Part shown: in pieces, positions 49,909-59,398 of the stretch
Numbering within the stretch: position 1 is the stretch's first letter
Layout of the letters: every line of letters begins with the position of its first letter
Origin: Streptomyces sp. LHD-70
GTDB lineage: Bacteria; Actinomycetota; Actinomycetes; Streptomycetales; Streptomycetaceae
Length of the DNA: 64,000 nt
NCBI RefSeq assembly: GCF_031157275.1
Contig: NZ_JAVIFW010000007.1
Coordinates: forward strand, 336,284 to 400,283
Direction of reading: 5' to 3'
The notes under the pieces: model-generated
Database searches by the model: none
Seen by the model: the letters and a program-made list of their open reading frames with translations, nothing else
Told to the model about the DNA's origin: nothing
Translations under genes and position numbers: made by a program

Positions 49909-50512
49909 GTGCGCCACGAGGCGCCACGTAACCGAGTGGGGGTGGAAGGACTCCACCGCCGTCCCGTCGCAGCGGGGTGGTGAAGCTGAGGGCAGTCCGA
50001 TCCGGGAGACGCCGGGGAGGGCGGAAAGCAGCCCTGACAAAGCCGTGACGGGCCGGAACTACCAGACGGCCTGGGTGCGGCAAGCAAGGCGGAGAGGTGT
50101 AACGCGAGTGAACCAGTGGCTGAACCCCCGTAACTCCACCGCCAGCTCAAATCTGGTGGATATGGGCTGGATTGCAGTAGGCGCCGAGTATTTGGTCGAC
50201 GGAGCGCGCCCGGCGGCAGTTCTTGTTGCTGTCGTCGGGAGTCACGCCGAAGGTCTGCGGCGTAGGCGTGGCCATGCTGCCGGGGAAGAGCTGGGCACCC
50301 CCCGCCGATCGGTTTGTGGTGAACGTGGGAACCGCTGCGCGGCCCGCCGTCTGTCCGCACCTCCAGTGCGGGAGTGGCCAGGTCCGTCGTCGACCGGAAG
50401 TCGTGCAGTGGGACGGAGCCGCCGTAGTAGTCCGAGGGCGGGAAAGCCGTCCACATGGCGAAGGGCGGCAGCTGTTGCGCAGTGCAGGTGCTGGAATGCC
50501 AGGAGGTCGTGG

Positions 50513-51961
50513 GTGAATACCGACGAGCTGGAGTGGGCCTTGATGAAGGCCGAACGCCGGGTACTGGGAATCCAGGCCAAGCTGCATCGTTGGGCGACGG
50601 ATGATCCGTCGCAGAGGTTCGATGATCTGTTCAACCTCGTTTGTGACCCGGCCTTCCTGCTCATTGCGTGGAGCCGGGTGCGGGGCAACAGGGGAGCCCG
50701 TTCGGCAGGGGTGGACGGGCTGACCGCCACCGGTGTCGAAGTCCGCTACGGCCTGGAGGAGTTTCTGGCCGTGCTGCGGGCCGACCTGAAGACCGGGGCG
50801 TTCCGCCCGATGCCCGTACGTGAGCGGATGATCCCGAAGGCCGGCGGCAAGGTGCACCGGCTGGGCATTCCGACGGTGCGGGACCGGGTGGTGCAGGCGG
50901 CTCTCAAGCTGGTCTTGGAGCCGATCTTCGAGGCGGACTTCAAGCCGTGCTCCTACGGCTTCCGCCCGAACCGGCGTGCTCAGGACGCCATCGCTGAGAT
51001 CCACCACTACGGAACCAGCATCTACCACTGGGTCCTGGAGGCGGACATCACGGCGTGCTTCGACGAGATCGACCACACGGCCCTCATGGGCCGGGTGCGA
51101 CACCGCGTCGCAGACAAGCGCGTCCTGGGTCTGGTGAAGGGGTTCCTGAAAGCTGGCATCCTCTCCGAGAGCCAGCTGGTCAGGCGCACCGACACCGGCA
51201 TTCCGCAGGGCGGCATTCTGTCGCCTCTGCTGGCCAACATTGCCTTGTCCGTGCTCGACGAGTTCTTCGCCGAGCAGTGGCAGAGGGCCGGACGCGACAG
51301 CAATGCGCGGACCCGGCTCCGTCGTCGCGGAGGAGCGACCTACCGCCTCGTGCGGTATGCCGACGACTTTGTGGTGATGGTTGCAGGGACCAAAGCGCAC
51401 GCTGAAGCGATCCGGGGCCGAACTGCAGAGATCCTCTCCCCGATGGGACTGCGTCTATCGGAGGAGAAGACGAATGTCGTCCACATCGACGAGGGCTTCA
51501 CTTTTCTCGGCTTCCGTATCCAGCGGCAGATCCAGAAGGGAAGTCGTAAGCGATACGTCTACACCTGGCCGTCCGACAAAGCGTTGACGTCGGTCAAGCA
51601 CAAGGTGAAGGCCATCGCGAAACAGACCACGAACGTCCCGCTCGGCACCCTGCTACGCCGGATCAATCAGGTGCTGCGGGGATGGACTGCGTACTTCCAG
51701 CACGGCGTTTCGTCGCACACCTTCCATTACCTCAGCCACTACGTGTGGTGGCTCGTCGGAAGGTGGCTGCGGAAGAAGCACCGCCGTGCCAGCAGGAAGC
51801 AACTACGGCGTCGGTATCAATTCGATCGATGGCTGTGGGCAGACCCCACGGAGAACGTGCGACTCTATCTGGCCGCATCGAGGGAAGTAACTCGCTACCG
51901 GTTCCGCGGCGAGAGAATTCCAACCCCATGGGCCGAGTATTTGGCACGGCAACTCGCCTGA
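50513..51961 (+). CDS. Group II intron reverse transcriptase/maturase
   Basis: The 482-residue intron-encoded protein has the RT core: PKAGGKVHRLGIPTVRDRVVQ, PCSYGFRPNRRAQDAI, GIPQGGILSPLLANI and the catalytic RYADDFVV. The maturase domain X follows (TTNVPLGTLLRRINQVLRGW, FHYLSHYVWWLVGRWL). No HNH endonuclease Cys motifs are evident at the C terminus, so retrohoming would be endonuclease-independent. The GTG start at 50513 follows AGGAGG; the upstream open frame is intron RNA, not protein. Confidence 0.9.
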   Translation: MNTDELEWALMKAERRVLGIQAKLHRWATDDPSQRFDDLFNLVCDPAFLLIAWSRVRGNRGARSAGVDGLTATGVEVRYGLEEFLAVLRADLKTGAFRPMPVRERMIPKAGGKVHRLGIPTVRDRVVQAALKLVLEPIFEADFKPCSYGFRPNRRAQDAIAEIHHYGTSIYHWVLEADITACFDEIDHTALMGRVRHRVADKRVLGLVKGFLKAGILSESQLVRRTDTGIPQGGILSPLLANIALSVLDEFFAEQWQRAGRDSNARTRLRRRGGATYRLVRYADDFVVMVAGTKAHAEAIRGRTAEILSPMGLRLSEEKTNVVHIDEGFTFLGFRIQRQIQKGSRKRYVYTWPSDKALTSVKHKVKAIAKQTTNVPLGTLLRRINQVLRGWTAYFQHGVSSHTFHYLSHYVWWLVGRWLRKKHRRASRKQLRRRYQFDRWLWADPTENVRLYLAASREVTRYRFRGERIPTPWAEYLARQLA

Positions 51962-51978
51962 CGCCACGAAACAGTGGA

Positions 51979-52012
51979 GAGCCGGATGCTTGGTAACGGG
52001 CACGTCCGGTTC
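51979..52012 (+). ncRNA. Group II intron domain V
   Basis: GAGCCGGATGC pairs with GCACGTCCGGTTC around a TGGTAACGG cap, the compact catalytic hairpin of bacterial group II introns. It lies 17 bases after the maturase stop. Confidence 0.85.
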
Positions 52013-52054
52013 GGGAGGCGGCCTGGGGAAACGGACTGGTCAAAAGGCCAGTAC

Positions 52055-52159
52055 CGCGCCCCAGGCCGACCTCACCGCTCCTCCGAGCCGGACGACCTCA
52101 CCGAGCTGCTCCAGGCCGCCACCGAGGCTGACCGGCCGACCGAGAATCCCCATTTCTGA
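52055..52159 (+). pseudogene. 3' exon of the intron-split gene
   Basis: The frame after the intron reads RAPGRPHRSSEPDDLTELLQ and ends RPTENPHF-stop at 52159. It is in phase with the 5' exon ending at 49908 and gives the gene a natural acidic tail. Confidence 0.6.
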
Positions 52160-52389
52160 CCGCCCGGTGTCCCGCTACGGCGGGACACCGGTCCCCTTTC
52201 TCCCGTCGGCGATCTGGGCTCCCCGCGCAAGCAGCGGCATCTACCAGCGATCTCCGGCAGGCCCAAACCCCGGAATCTGCGGACTCTCTCCCTGAGCCCA
52301 CTCACCGGGTCCTCACTGTGCCGCTCGCCTTCGAGCTAGCGGCACCAGCCCGCCGCTCCAGACCCGACCCCCGCGCCCAGGAGACCCAC

Positions 52390-53130
52390 GTGCCTGCCCC
52401 TTCGATCACCATCACTTCCGAGTTCAGCGGCAGCGTCGTGGCGAAGGGAGCCACCGACGACCTCTCCGCCTCACTCCTGAAGCACGCCGGCTTCCAGCAG
52501 ATCGACGACTGGCACGGCCGACGACATCGCCTTCCCACGACCACCCCGGTCGCCGACAAGGTCGCCATCGCCACCCACGCAGCCGAAATGCTCCGCGCCG
52601 CCCGCTACAGCGTCGACCTCCCTTCCTCCCTCGACATGGCCCAGATGAGTCCTCCGGCACACCCCCTCGGGCCCTACGCCGCCGGCGCGGAACTTCTCCA
52701 GATCACGGACCGGATCAGGTCGGCCGATAACGGGGCCGACCTCCAGCAAGCCGTCGACCACCTTCTTCACCCCGAACACGGTGCTCTGGAGCGCGTACGA
52801 GAAGCGCTGGAGGCAGCGGGCGAGCAGATCAACGACCTCGACGACGAGGCGTACGCGCTCGCGGACCGGTTCGGCTTCGCCTCCGAGTTCGTCAGCTCTG
52901 CTCAGTCTGAACTCGTCGACTCCGAGGTCGAGTTGCGCCGTGTCGGCAACCCACAGCAGCTTCAGACCGAGACGCGAACGCACTCCCCGAATCTGTCCGA
53001 CCATTGGGGCGCCGCGCTGGCCACGTCCCCGGCTGCGGCGAACGCCAAGGTCCCCGCGGCCCTCGGCGTCGAAGCGGCGCATTCCAGCGCGGCCGTCCGC
53101 CCGCCGCACGCTCCTGGTCCGCAGCGGTAA
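52390..53130 (+). CDS. Hypothetical protein of the conjugation block
   Basis: The 246-residue protein starts with GTG at 52390 (CAGGAGA upstream) and contains SITITSEFSGSVVAKGATDD, then helices with LQQAVDHLLHPEHGALERVREAL and NDLDDEAYALADRFGFASEF. The tail is Ala/Pro-rich. It looks like one of the regulatory or structural accessory proteins conserved in Streptomyces conjugation blocks. No function can be given. Confidence 0.6.
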   Translation: MPAPSITITSEFSGSVVAKGATDDLSASLLKHAGFQQIDDWHGRRHRLPTTTPVADKVAIATHAAEMLRAARYSVDLPSSLDMAQMSPPAHPLGPYAAGAELLQITDRIRSADNGADLQQAVDHLLHPEHGALERVREALEAAGEQINDLDDEAYALADRFGFASEFVSSAQSELVDSEVELRRVGNPQQLQTETRTHSPNLSDHWGAALATSPAAANAKVPAALGVEAAHSSAAVRPPHAPGPQR

Positions 53131-53178
53131 TCCGGCACCCACTGCCAGGTCGCCCAAGACAACCACCATGGAGCACTC

Positions 53179-53607
53179 GTGCCCGAGTTCTACTCGAGCA
53201 TCGGCGACACCGTCGGCATCGCGATGCAGCACAACATCCGATCACCACCACCCCGCCTTCGAGACCTGGACGCGGCTGGCCGCCGCCCACGGCATGCTCC
53301 GGGACGTTCAGGAGCAGTTGGGGATCGCCGAGGGCGGGTCGCCGCCTGTCCCGCCGAGCGGACCGACCCCAGGCATCACGAGACGGTCAACGTCCTGCGG
53401 ACATGGGAACTACTCGACGACGCCCTCGGTACCGCCGCAGCCCCGGTACCGGCTTCTCTCCGGATCCCCAAGCGGGCCGGCAGCGTGCTGCCCGTACCCC
53501 TCGCCGCAGGTCGACCCCCGACGACCGTCGTCGCCGACCAGCACCCTCCGGGCGTTGCGCCGCCCCTGCCCTTGTCCGCGGCACGCCCCGCCGCCCGCCG
53601 CTGCTGA
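53179..53607 (+). pseudogene. Small gene with two compensating frameshifts
   Basis: The frame opens MPEFYSSIGDTVGIAMQHNI, where the upstream spacing is normal. From ~53238 to ~53375 the sensible protein is in another frame (HHPAFETWTRLAAAHGMLRDV, then QLGIAEGGSPPVP), and afterwards it returns to the first frame (HETVNVLRTWELLDDALG). One inserted and one lost base explain this. The continuous frame would yield 142 residues with a scrambled middle. Mutation or assembly error cannot be told apart here. Confidence 0.6.
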
Positions 53608-53698
53608 AACGTCCTCGATCCACAAGGAGTTGGCCCGTGAGGAGTACGAGAGCCGAGCGCGCCCCGCCCCCGCCCGCTCGCACCCCCAAGGAACCGCC

Positions 53699-55487
53699 GT
53701 GCCCTCCCCTCGTACCAGCGCGCCCTCGACCACCACCGGGTCGGACGCGCTCCTCTACCTCCTGTTCGGCGTCCTCGGCGCCGCCATGGCCTTCGGCTCC
53801 CTCGCCTGGCTGACGGGCAATGTCACCAACTCCCTTGTCGGCAGCGGACCGTGGGCCCCGTTCCGCGCCACCGACGCCCTGCTGCACCCCGATGTGCTGT
53901 GGCCGTCCCTGAGCACCACCGCGCTGCGGGTCGGCGCACGCGTCGTCCCCGGCCTGCTCACCCTGGCCCTGATCACCACCGGCCTGGTGCTGTGGATGCG
54001 CTGGCGCTCCGGCTCGAAGAGCGGCCTCGCCCGGAAGGGTGACCTGGCGCCGCTGCTGGACAAGGAGATCACCGCCAAGTCGAAGAGCCTGCGGCCGTCC
54101 CTCAGCGACCGGGAGCGTAAAAGAGGTCGCTCCCGCTGACCGCGGCATCCTGCTCGGCACCCTCGCCCCGGGGCGGGCCGAGGTCCGCGCTTCCTGGGAG
54201 GACGTGATCGTCGCGATCATGGCTCCCCGAAGCGGGAAGACCTCCGGACTGGCGATCCCCGCGATCCTCTCGGCGCCCGGCCCGGTCCTGCTCACCAGCA
54301 ACAAGGCTGCGAACGACGCCTTCACCGCGACGGTAGACGCCCGCGCAGAAGTCGGCACGATCTGGACCCTCGACCCCCAGCAGATCGCCCACCATCCGCG
54401 CGAGATGTGGTGGGACATCCTGGCCGACGCCCGCGACCTGGCCGGGGCGAAGCGGCTCGCCGGGCATTTCGTCGCCGCGAGCGTGGACGAGTCGAGCGGC
54501 TCCGACTTCTGGTCCACCGCCGCGAGCAACACCCTCGGCGCCCTGTTCCTGGCGGCCGCCAGCCACCGGCGGCCGATCACCGACGTTCTGGCCTGGCTCG
54601 CCACCCCGGCCGACCGCACCCCGGTGGACCTGCTGACCGACGCCGGACACGACGCGGTCGCCGCCCAGCTCCAGGGCACCGTCTCCGGCGCGACCGAGAC
54701 CCGCGACGGCATCTTCGAGACGGCGAGGCAGTACGCGAGCTGCCTGCTCGACTCGGACGTGGCCGCCTGGGTCACGCCGAACGAGGACCTCCCCGAGTTC
54801 AAGCCCTTCGCCTTCGCCGCCTCCCGGGACACGCTGTATCTGCTCAGCAAGGACGGCGGCGGCAGCGCGAGCGCGATCATCGCGGCGGCGGCCGACGCCG
54901 TGATGCGCGCGGCCGTGATCGTGGCTGAGCGCTCGGGCGGGCGGCTCGATCCGCCCGCCCTGTGTGTCCTCGACGAAGCCGCCAACGTGTGCCGCATCTC
55001 GGATCTCCCGGACCTCTACAGCCACTTGGGCAGCCGGGGCGTCATCCCCATGACGATCCTGCAGTCCTACCGTCAGGGGCAGCGGTGTTGGGGCGAGGCG
55101 GGCATGGACGCTCTGTACTCCGCCGCCACCGTCAAGATCATCGGGTCGGGCATCGACGACGCAGACTTCGCCGACCGACTCAGTCGGCAGGTCGGCGATC
55201 ACGATGTCCAGACGACTTCGGTGTCGACGAGCGAGAGCGGCAAGTCCACCTCGGTGAGCATGCGCACCGAGCGGATCCTGCCGCCCGACGCGATCCGTGC
55301 CCTTCCGAAGGGGAAGGTGCTGCTGCTGGCCACCGGTATCCGGGTCGCCATGCTCAACCTCAAGCCCTGGTACAAGGAACCCTCCGCCAAGGTGGTCGGG
55401 CCGGCCTCCGCCCGCGCCACGAAGGCGATCACCGAGCGGGCCCGCGCGAAGACCATCGGGCACGACGACTTCGGACTGTCGGCGTGA
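53699..55487 (+). pseudogene. VirD4/TraD-like coupling protein gene split by a +1 shift
   Basis: The first part (53699-54139) encodes an N-terminal membrane region with SDALLYLLFGVLGAAMAFGSL and VVPGLLTLALITTGLVLW, then DLAPLLDKEITAKSKS. The second part (54039 frame, productive from ~54120) continues EVAPADRGILLGTLAPG, Walker A in VAIMAPRSGKTSGLAIP, Walker B in PALCVLDEAANVCR and ends at 55487. One extra A in the AAAA at 54119-54122 breaks the frame; without it the junction reads RERK-EVAPADRG. This is the ATPase that brings DNA to the channel. It should be inactive unless the shift is a sequence error or is bypassed. Confidence 0.82.
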
Positions 55488-55714
55488 GCGCGCCCAGGCC
55501 GCGTCCCGGGCGGCTGCCGCGCTCGCCGGTTGTTCTGCGCGGCGGCCAGTGGTGGCTGGTCGGCAGGGCGGGCTCGATTCCGGCCTCCGATCCCGCGTTC
55601 ACCGCCGTGTTGGACGACTTCGCCCAGGCGATGGCCGCTGCCGACCGGGCGATCCACGACCTCCACACCCGGCAGAGCGACTCCTCCTGCTCCGATCCGC
55701 GGGGCTGGCGATGA
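55484..55714 (+). CDS. Small conserved-looking protein coupled on both sides
   Basis: The 76-residue protein starts with GTG in the GTGA overlap with the coupling protein stop and ends with TGA in an ATGA overlap with the next gene. It reads RSPVVLRGGQWWLVGRAGSI and FAQAMAAADRAIHDLHTRQS. The tight overlaps suggest stoichiometric synthesis with the coupling protein. No family is recognised. Confidence 0.65.
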   Translation: MSAPRPRPGRLPRSPVVLRGGQWWLVGRAGSIPASDPAFTAVLDDFAQAMAAADRAIHDLHTRQSDSSCSDPRGWR

Positions 55715-56883
55715 ACCCGTTGCTGAGCGCCGAGCAGGCGGTCCTCGGCTCCGTGCTCCTCGACCCGGACCAGCTCGCGCACCTGGACTGGCTCGCGCCG
55801 GATCACTTCTACCGGCCGGTCCACCAGGCTCTGTTCGCCGCGCTCCGCAAGCTCCGAAGTGACGGCCACCCCACAGTCGGCATCCCCAACGGGCCGGTGC
55901 CGCTGTCGTGGGTGACCGACGCGATCGACGAGGCCAGCCTCCACGTCCGGGGGCTGACCGCGGTGTACGCCCACACCCTGATCCAGGCATGTCCGCGCCC
56001 CGAGCACGCTCCGGTGTACGGCCGCATGGTGCTGGAGGGGGCGATCCACCGCACCGTCGCCCAGCACGCGATCCGCCTTCACCAAGCGGCTCGGGCCGAC
56101 GCCCTGCGGGGTGAGGTCGAGGGTGCGCTGCGCTCCGCGGATGTCCTGACCGGGGTGCTCACCGATCTTGCACGGCGCTGGGGAACCGAACCGCGCCCGG
56201 TCGCGCCCGCCACTTCGCCGGCCACCGCCCCGGCCGCCTCGCCGCCGGTTCGAGCCGACCAGGTCGCCGAGGACGAGCGGTTCCTCCTGGCCGTCCTCAC
56301 CGAACAGCCCAGGGCCATGGACGAGGTGGTGGCCTGGCTGCGGCCGGGTGACTTCGCCGACCCGGCCCACGGGCAGCTCTACCGGTGCCTCGGCGCGCTG
56401 CACCACCGGGGCGAGCCCATCGACCGGATCACCCTGCTCTGGGAAGCCCAGCGGCGCGGCCTCCTGGCCGACGGCACGCTGTCGGGCGAGCAGCTCACCG
56501 CCATCTGCGACGGCATGGTCCCCGGCAGCGCCGAATGGCTCGGGGAACGGGTGATGCGCTCCTCGCTCACGCGTACCGCAGCCGCCTCCGCGCGTGCCGT
56601 CCGGGCTCTGGCCGAGGACGAAGCCCTGGGGCCCGGTCGGTTGATCAACCACGCCCTGCACGCGCTCGGCCCGCTCGACGAGGTGCGCGCCCGCTGGCAG
56701 TCCGCGAACGGCAGCCCGGCTCCGAAGCCGTCGACCACCCCGTTGGCGAGCGGGCCGCCTCCGGCCCGGGTGCAGGCCGCCCGCGCCCGCAGCACGCCGC
56801 ACCCGGCCCCCTCACCCCCGGCCCGGACCCGTCCCGTCCCCGCCCCGGCCAGTGCCCGCTCGCCTGCGCGCGGCCACCCCTAA
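55711..56883 (+). CDS. Protein with two DnaB-helicase N-terminal domains
   Basis: The 390-residue protein has two DnaB N-terminal-like domains and no helicase core. The first begins LLSAEQAVLGSVLLDPDQLA with HFYRPVHQALFAALRKL, and the second (~190-300) reads ERFLLAVLTEQPRAMDEVVA with FADPAHGQLYRCLGALHHRG. DnaB N-domains bind primase and hold the hexamer ring. A free double copy may capture host replicative helicase or primase for element DNA. The tail is Pro/Ala-rich. Confidence 0.8.
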   Translation: MNPLLSAEQAVLGSVLLDPDQLAHLDWLAPDHFYRPVHQALFAALRKLRSDGHPTVGIPNGPVPLSWVTDAIDEASLHVRGLTAVYAHTLIQACPRPEHAPVYGRMVLEGAIHRTVAQHAIRLHQAARADALRGEVEGALRSADVLTGVLTDLARRWGTEPRPVAPATSPATAPAASPPVRADQVAEDERFLLAVLTEQPRAMDEVVAWLRPGDFADPAHGQLYRCLGALHHRGEPIDRITLLWEAQRRGLLADGTLSGEQLTAICDGMVPGSAEWLGERVMRSSLTRTAAASARAVRALAEDEALGPGRLINHALHALGPLDEVRARWQSANGSPAPKPSTTPLASGPPPARVQAARARSTPHPAPSPPARTRPVPAPASARSPARGHP

Positions 56884-56930
56884 CCCGCTCTCGGTCCAGC
56901 CATGTCCCTTTCTATCGCTTGGAGTTCGCC

Positions 56931-57500
56931 TTGACTGACACCTCTTCTACCGACGCCTGGGCCCTGCGCGCCACGGCATCAAGCTTCAACGCCGTGCGCG
57001 GCAAACTCCCGGCTACCGGGGATCCCGACCGCCCGCTGGACAGCGTCACCGTCGCCCGTCAGCTCTCCGCCGTCGGCATCCTGCTCGCCGATCTGACCGA
57101 CGAGGTCCTCTTCCGTGATGCCGAGCAGAGGCGGGACGGGTACACCTCCCCGGCCGTCACGGGCTTCGCCGCCGCCATCCGACCCGCGTGTGAGGCGGCG
57201 TCCGCGCTCGGCACCGTGGCGCACCGGCTCTCCGCCCGAGACCAGGCCCTGCACCTCGGCGACGAGCCCGAGGCTGAGGAGAACGACCGACTGGTGATGG
57301 GCAACGCCCTCGGTATCGCGGACGAGGCCCTTCGCGAGACCTGCGAGGGCCTGCGCGCCGCAGCGGCGGCAATCTCACCCTCGCCCGCCCGCGTCGAAGC
57401 CGCTCGCAGCCGTTCCGTCACCGCGGCACCCTCTCCCGCTCCCCCGCCCCCTGCCATCCCGCCCGCAGCTCCCCCGATCCGGATCACGCGGGGGCGGTGA
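56931..57500 (+). CDS. Hypothetical protein of the conjugation block
   Basis: The 189-residue protein has a TTG start at 56931 after GGAG. It is largely helical: AWALRATASSFNAVRGKLPA, LSAVGILLADLTDEVLFRDA and CEAASALGTVAHRLSARDQA, with a Pro-rich tail. No family is recognised. It is downstream of the DnaB-N gene on the same strand. Confidence 0.55.
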   Translation: MTDTSSTDAWALRATASSFNAVRGKLPATGDPDRPLDSVTVARQLSAVGILLADLTDEVLFRDAEQRRDGYTSPAVTGFAAAIRPACEAASALGTVAHRLSARDQALHLGDEPEAEENDRLVMGNALGIADEALRETCEGLRAAAAAISPSPARVEAARSRSVTAAPSPAPPPPAIPPAAPPIRITRGR

Positions 57501-57501
57501 C

Positions 57502-58699
57502 ATGCCCACCGCCCTCGCGCATCCCCCGCTCATCGGATCGCTCTGCTCGGGGTACGGCGGCCTCGACCTGGGCGTGCAGTCCGCCCTCGGCGGCACGCTG
57601 GCCTGACACGCGGAGGTCGATCCGAACGCCTCGCGCATCCTGGCTCGCCACTGGCCGGGCGTGCCCAACCTGGGCGACATCACGACCGTCGACTGGTCCA
57701 CCGCGCCCCGGGTGTGCGTCCTGACGGCAGGTTTCCCCTGTCAAAGACGTCTCGGTCGCCGGCCACCGGGCCGGACTCAACGCCCAGACCCGCTCGGGGC
57801 TTTGGCTGCACGTCGCCCGTGCGGTCGAGGCCCTCCGTCCCTGCCTGGTTGTGATCGAGAATGTGCGCGGCCTCCTCACCTCCCCCGCCGGTTCCCCTGG
57901 CGACGTGGAACCCTGCCCGTGGTGTCTGGGAGACACCACAGGTCAGCCTCCTCTGCGGGCACTCGGTGCCGTACTCGGATCCCTGGCCGATCTCCGGTAC
58001 GACGCGAAGTGGCTCGTGCTTCGCGCCTCCGACATCGGGGCCCCGCACCGCCGCGAGCGGACCTTCCTCGCCGCCTGGCCCACCGGACACCTTGCTCAAG
58101 ACGCCGACCAGCAACATCGGCAAGAACGGCGGCTCCCAACACCCTTCCAAGAGGAAGGACGGGGGCCACGGCCCGAACCTGGCCGACGAGGTCGAGTGGC
58201 TCCTGCAACCGACACCGAAGGCGTCGGACAGGATCAAGGGCTCGCCCAACCAGCGGCACGGCAACGGGGACATGACCCTGCCCAGCGCAGCCGCGTCGCT
58301 GCTGCCCATGCCGAGGGCCAGCGACACGGCCCCGGGTCGCCTCCCTGGCAAGGGGTGGCGTCCTCCCTTGTCAGCGGTGGTCCTCCCGCTCTGGACGGAG
58401 TCGACCCCTCCGGCCGAGGAGCAGACCGGCGATGGGGAGCGTACGCCGCCGCCATCGCCCGATGGGAGAGGGCCACCCGCCCCGCACCGGCCCCCACCGA
58501 CGCGGCCGGGCGGCTCCGCGCCGACTTCGTCGAGTGGATGCAGGGCCTGGACACCGGCTGGGTCACCGCCACCCCGGGGCTCGGACGCCCGGCGCAGCTC
58601 ACCGCGCTCGGCAACGGCGTCGTCCCCCAACAGGCTTCGCGCGCACTGCAGTTGCTGGCACCGCCCTTTCCGCGCTGCCCTCGTTGCGCAGGCGGGTAG
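57502..58699 (+). pseudogene. Inactivated C5-cytosine methyltransferase (Dcm) gene
   Basis: The start reads LIGSLCSGYGGLDLGVQSAL (AdoMet motif I), then TGA at 57604-57606 replaces a Trp before HAEVDPNASRILARHWPG. The catalytic motif GFPCQ at ~57732-57746 is followed by one extra A, after which the frame continues DVSVAGHRAGLNAQTRSGLW and VIENVRGLL. At least two more frame switches occur (~58085 and ~58440) before VEWMQGLDTGWVTATPGLG and the end. With four lesions it is almost certainly dead. It would have been an orphan 5mC methylase of the element. Confidence 0.8.
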
Positions 58700-58792
58700 C
58701 GCCCCACTACCGGGTCTTCTCGGCAGGACCAAACCGCGGATTCTCCGGATCCTCTCGGGCATGTCGCCGTCTCACAGATGGAGAACGCCCGC

Positions 58793-59398
58793 ATGTCCGA
58801 CACCAGCCCGACCACCCCCGACCCGGAGCCGTTCCGTGTCCCCGACGGGGACCTCGACGACCTCGCCAGCACCCTCGCCAAGACCATGGCCGAGGTAAGG
58901 CGGCACGGCGTCATCCTCGACCGCCTCGGCTCCGAACCCGATCCCGCACCCGCTGCCAGCCAGCAGGCGGACGGCGCTTCGGCAGCCGGGGCGGCCGACC
59001 CCAAACAGATCGACGGCCCCGCCTCGGTGTTCATCCTCGCCCTGGGCGGCGAGGCGTACGCAGTCGAACTCACCGCCCTCAGCGACTGGGTGAACTACCT
59101 CTTCCTCCCGGTCTACGGCCGGGAGATCAGCACGACTCGGCCGTGGTGCGCCCAGTGGCACGAGCACCTGGAGGCCGTCGCCCGGCTCCACGCGCTCTGG
59201 CTCGCGTGGCAGCAGTTCACCGATACGGAGGCCGGCTTGTCCGGTCCGTCGACCTGGCACCGCGACCACCTGGACCAGACGCTGGCGCACCTGCGTGCCC
59301 CCGACGGCCCCTTCGCGGCCTGCGCGACCAGCGCCAACCGGCTCAACCATCGCGTGCTGGCCACCCCGGCGCCCGAGCAGTCAGGGGTGGCGGCGTGA
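58793..59398 (+). CDS. DUF4913 family protein
   Basis: The 201-residue protein has an acidic N terminus and the DUF4913 core LSDWVNYLFLPVYGREISTT, then WCAQWHEHLEAVARLHALWL and WHRDHLDQTLAHLRAPDGPF. DUF4913 proteins are common on actinobacterial plasmids and conjugative elements; their role is not known. ATG 58793 is preferred since GGAGAA precedes it; 58778 is the alternative. The stop overlaps the next GTG. Confidence 0.75.
   Translation: MSDTSPTTPDPEPFRVPDGDLDDLASTLAKTMAEVRRHGVILDRLGSEPDPAPAASQQADGASAAGAADPKQIDGPASVFILALGGEAYAVELTALSDWVNYLFLPVYGREISTTRPWCAQWHEHLEAVARLHALWLAWQQFTDTEAGLSGPSTWHRDHLDQTLAHLRAPDGPFAACATSANRLNHRVLATPAPEQSGVAA

Larger units (their letters stand above)
49909..52054 (+). 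mobile_element. Group II intron with encoded maturase
   Basis: The 5' end GTGCGCC at 49909 is the group II consensus, an RT/maturase gene lies inside, and domain V (51979-52012) and a domain VI-like stem follow. The 3' end falls near 52051-52054. Flanking exon reading frames rejoin in phase, giving GWWINQ followed by (Y)RAPGRPH. The intron sits in a small accessory gene of the conjugation block. Confidence 0.88.

Noticed and set aside
54117..54124. Programmed frameshift in the coupling protein gene
   Set aside because: The needed shift is +1 at a run of four A without a stop or stimulatory structure at the site that I can recognise, and similar single-base lesions occur nearby; mutation or sequence error is more likely.
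49669..57606. Idea that TGA is read as Trp in the conjugation block
   Set aside because: Neighbouring genes use TGG for Trp and end normally at TGA, often in GTGA or ATGA overlaps; two independent nonsense changes are simpler.
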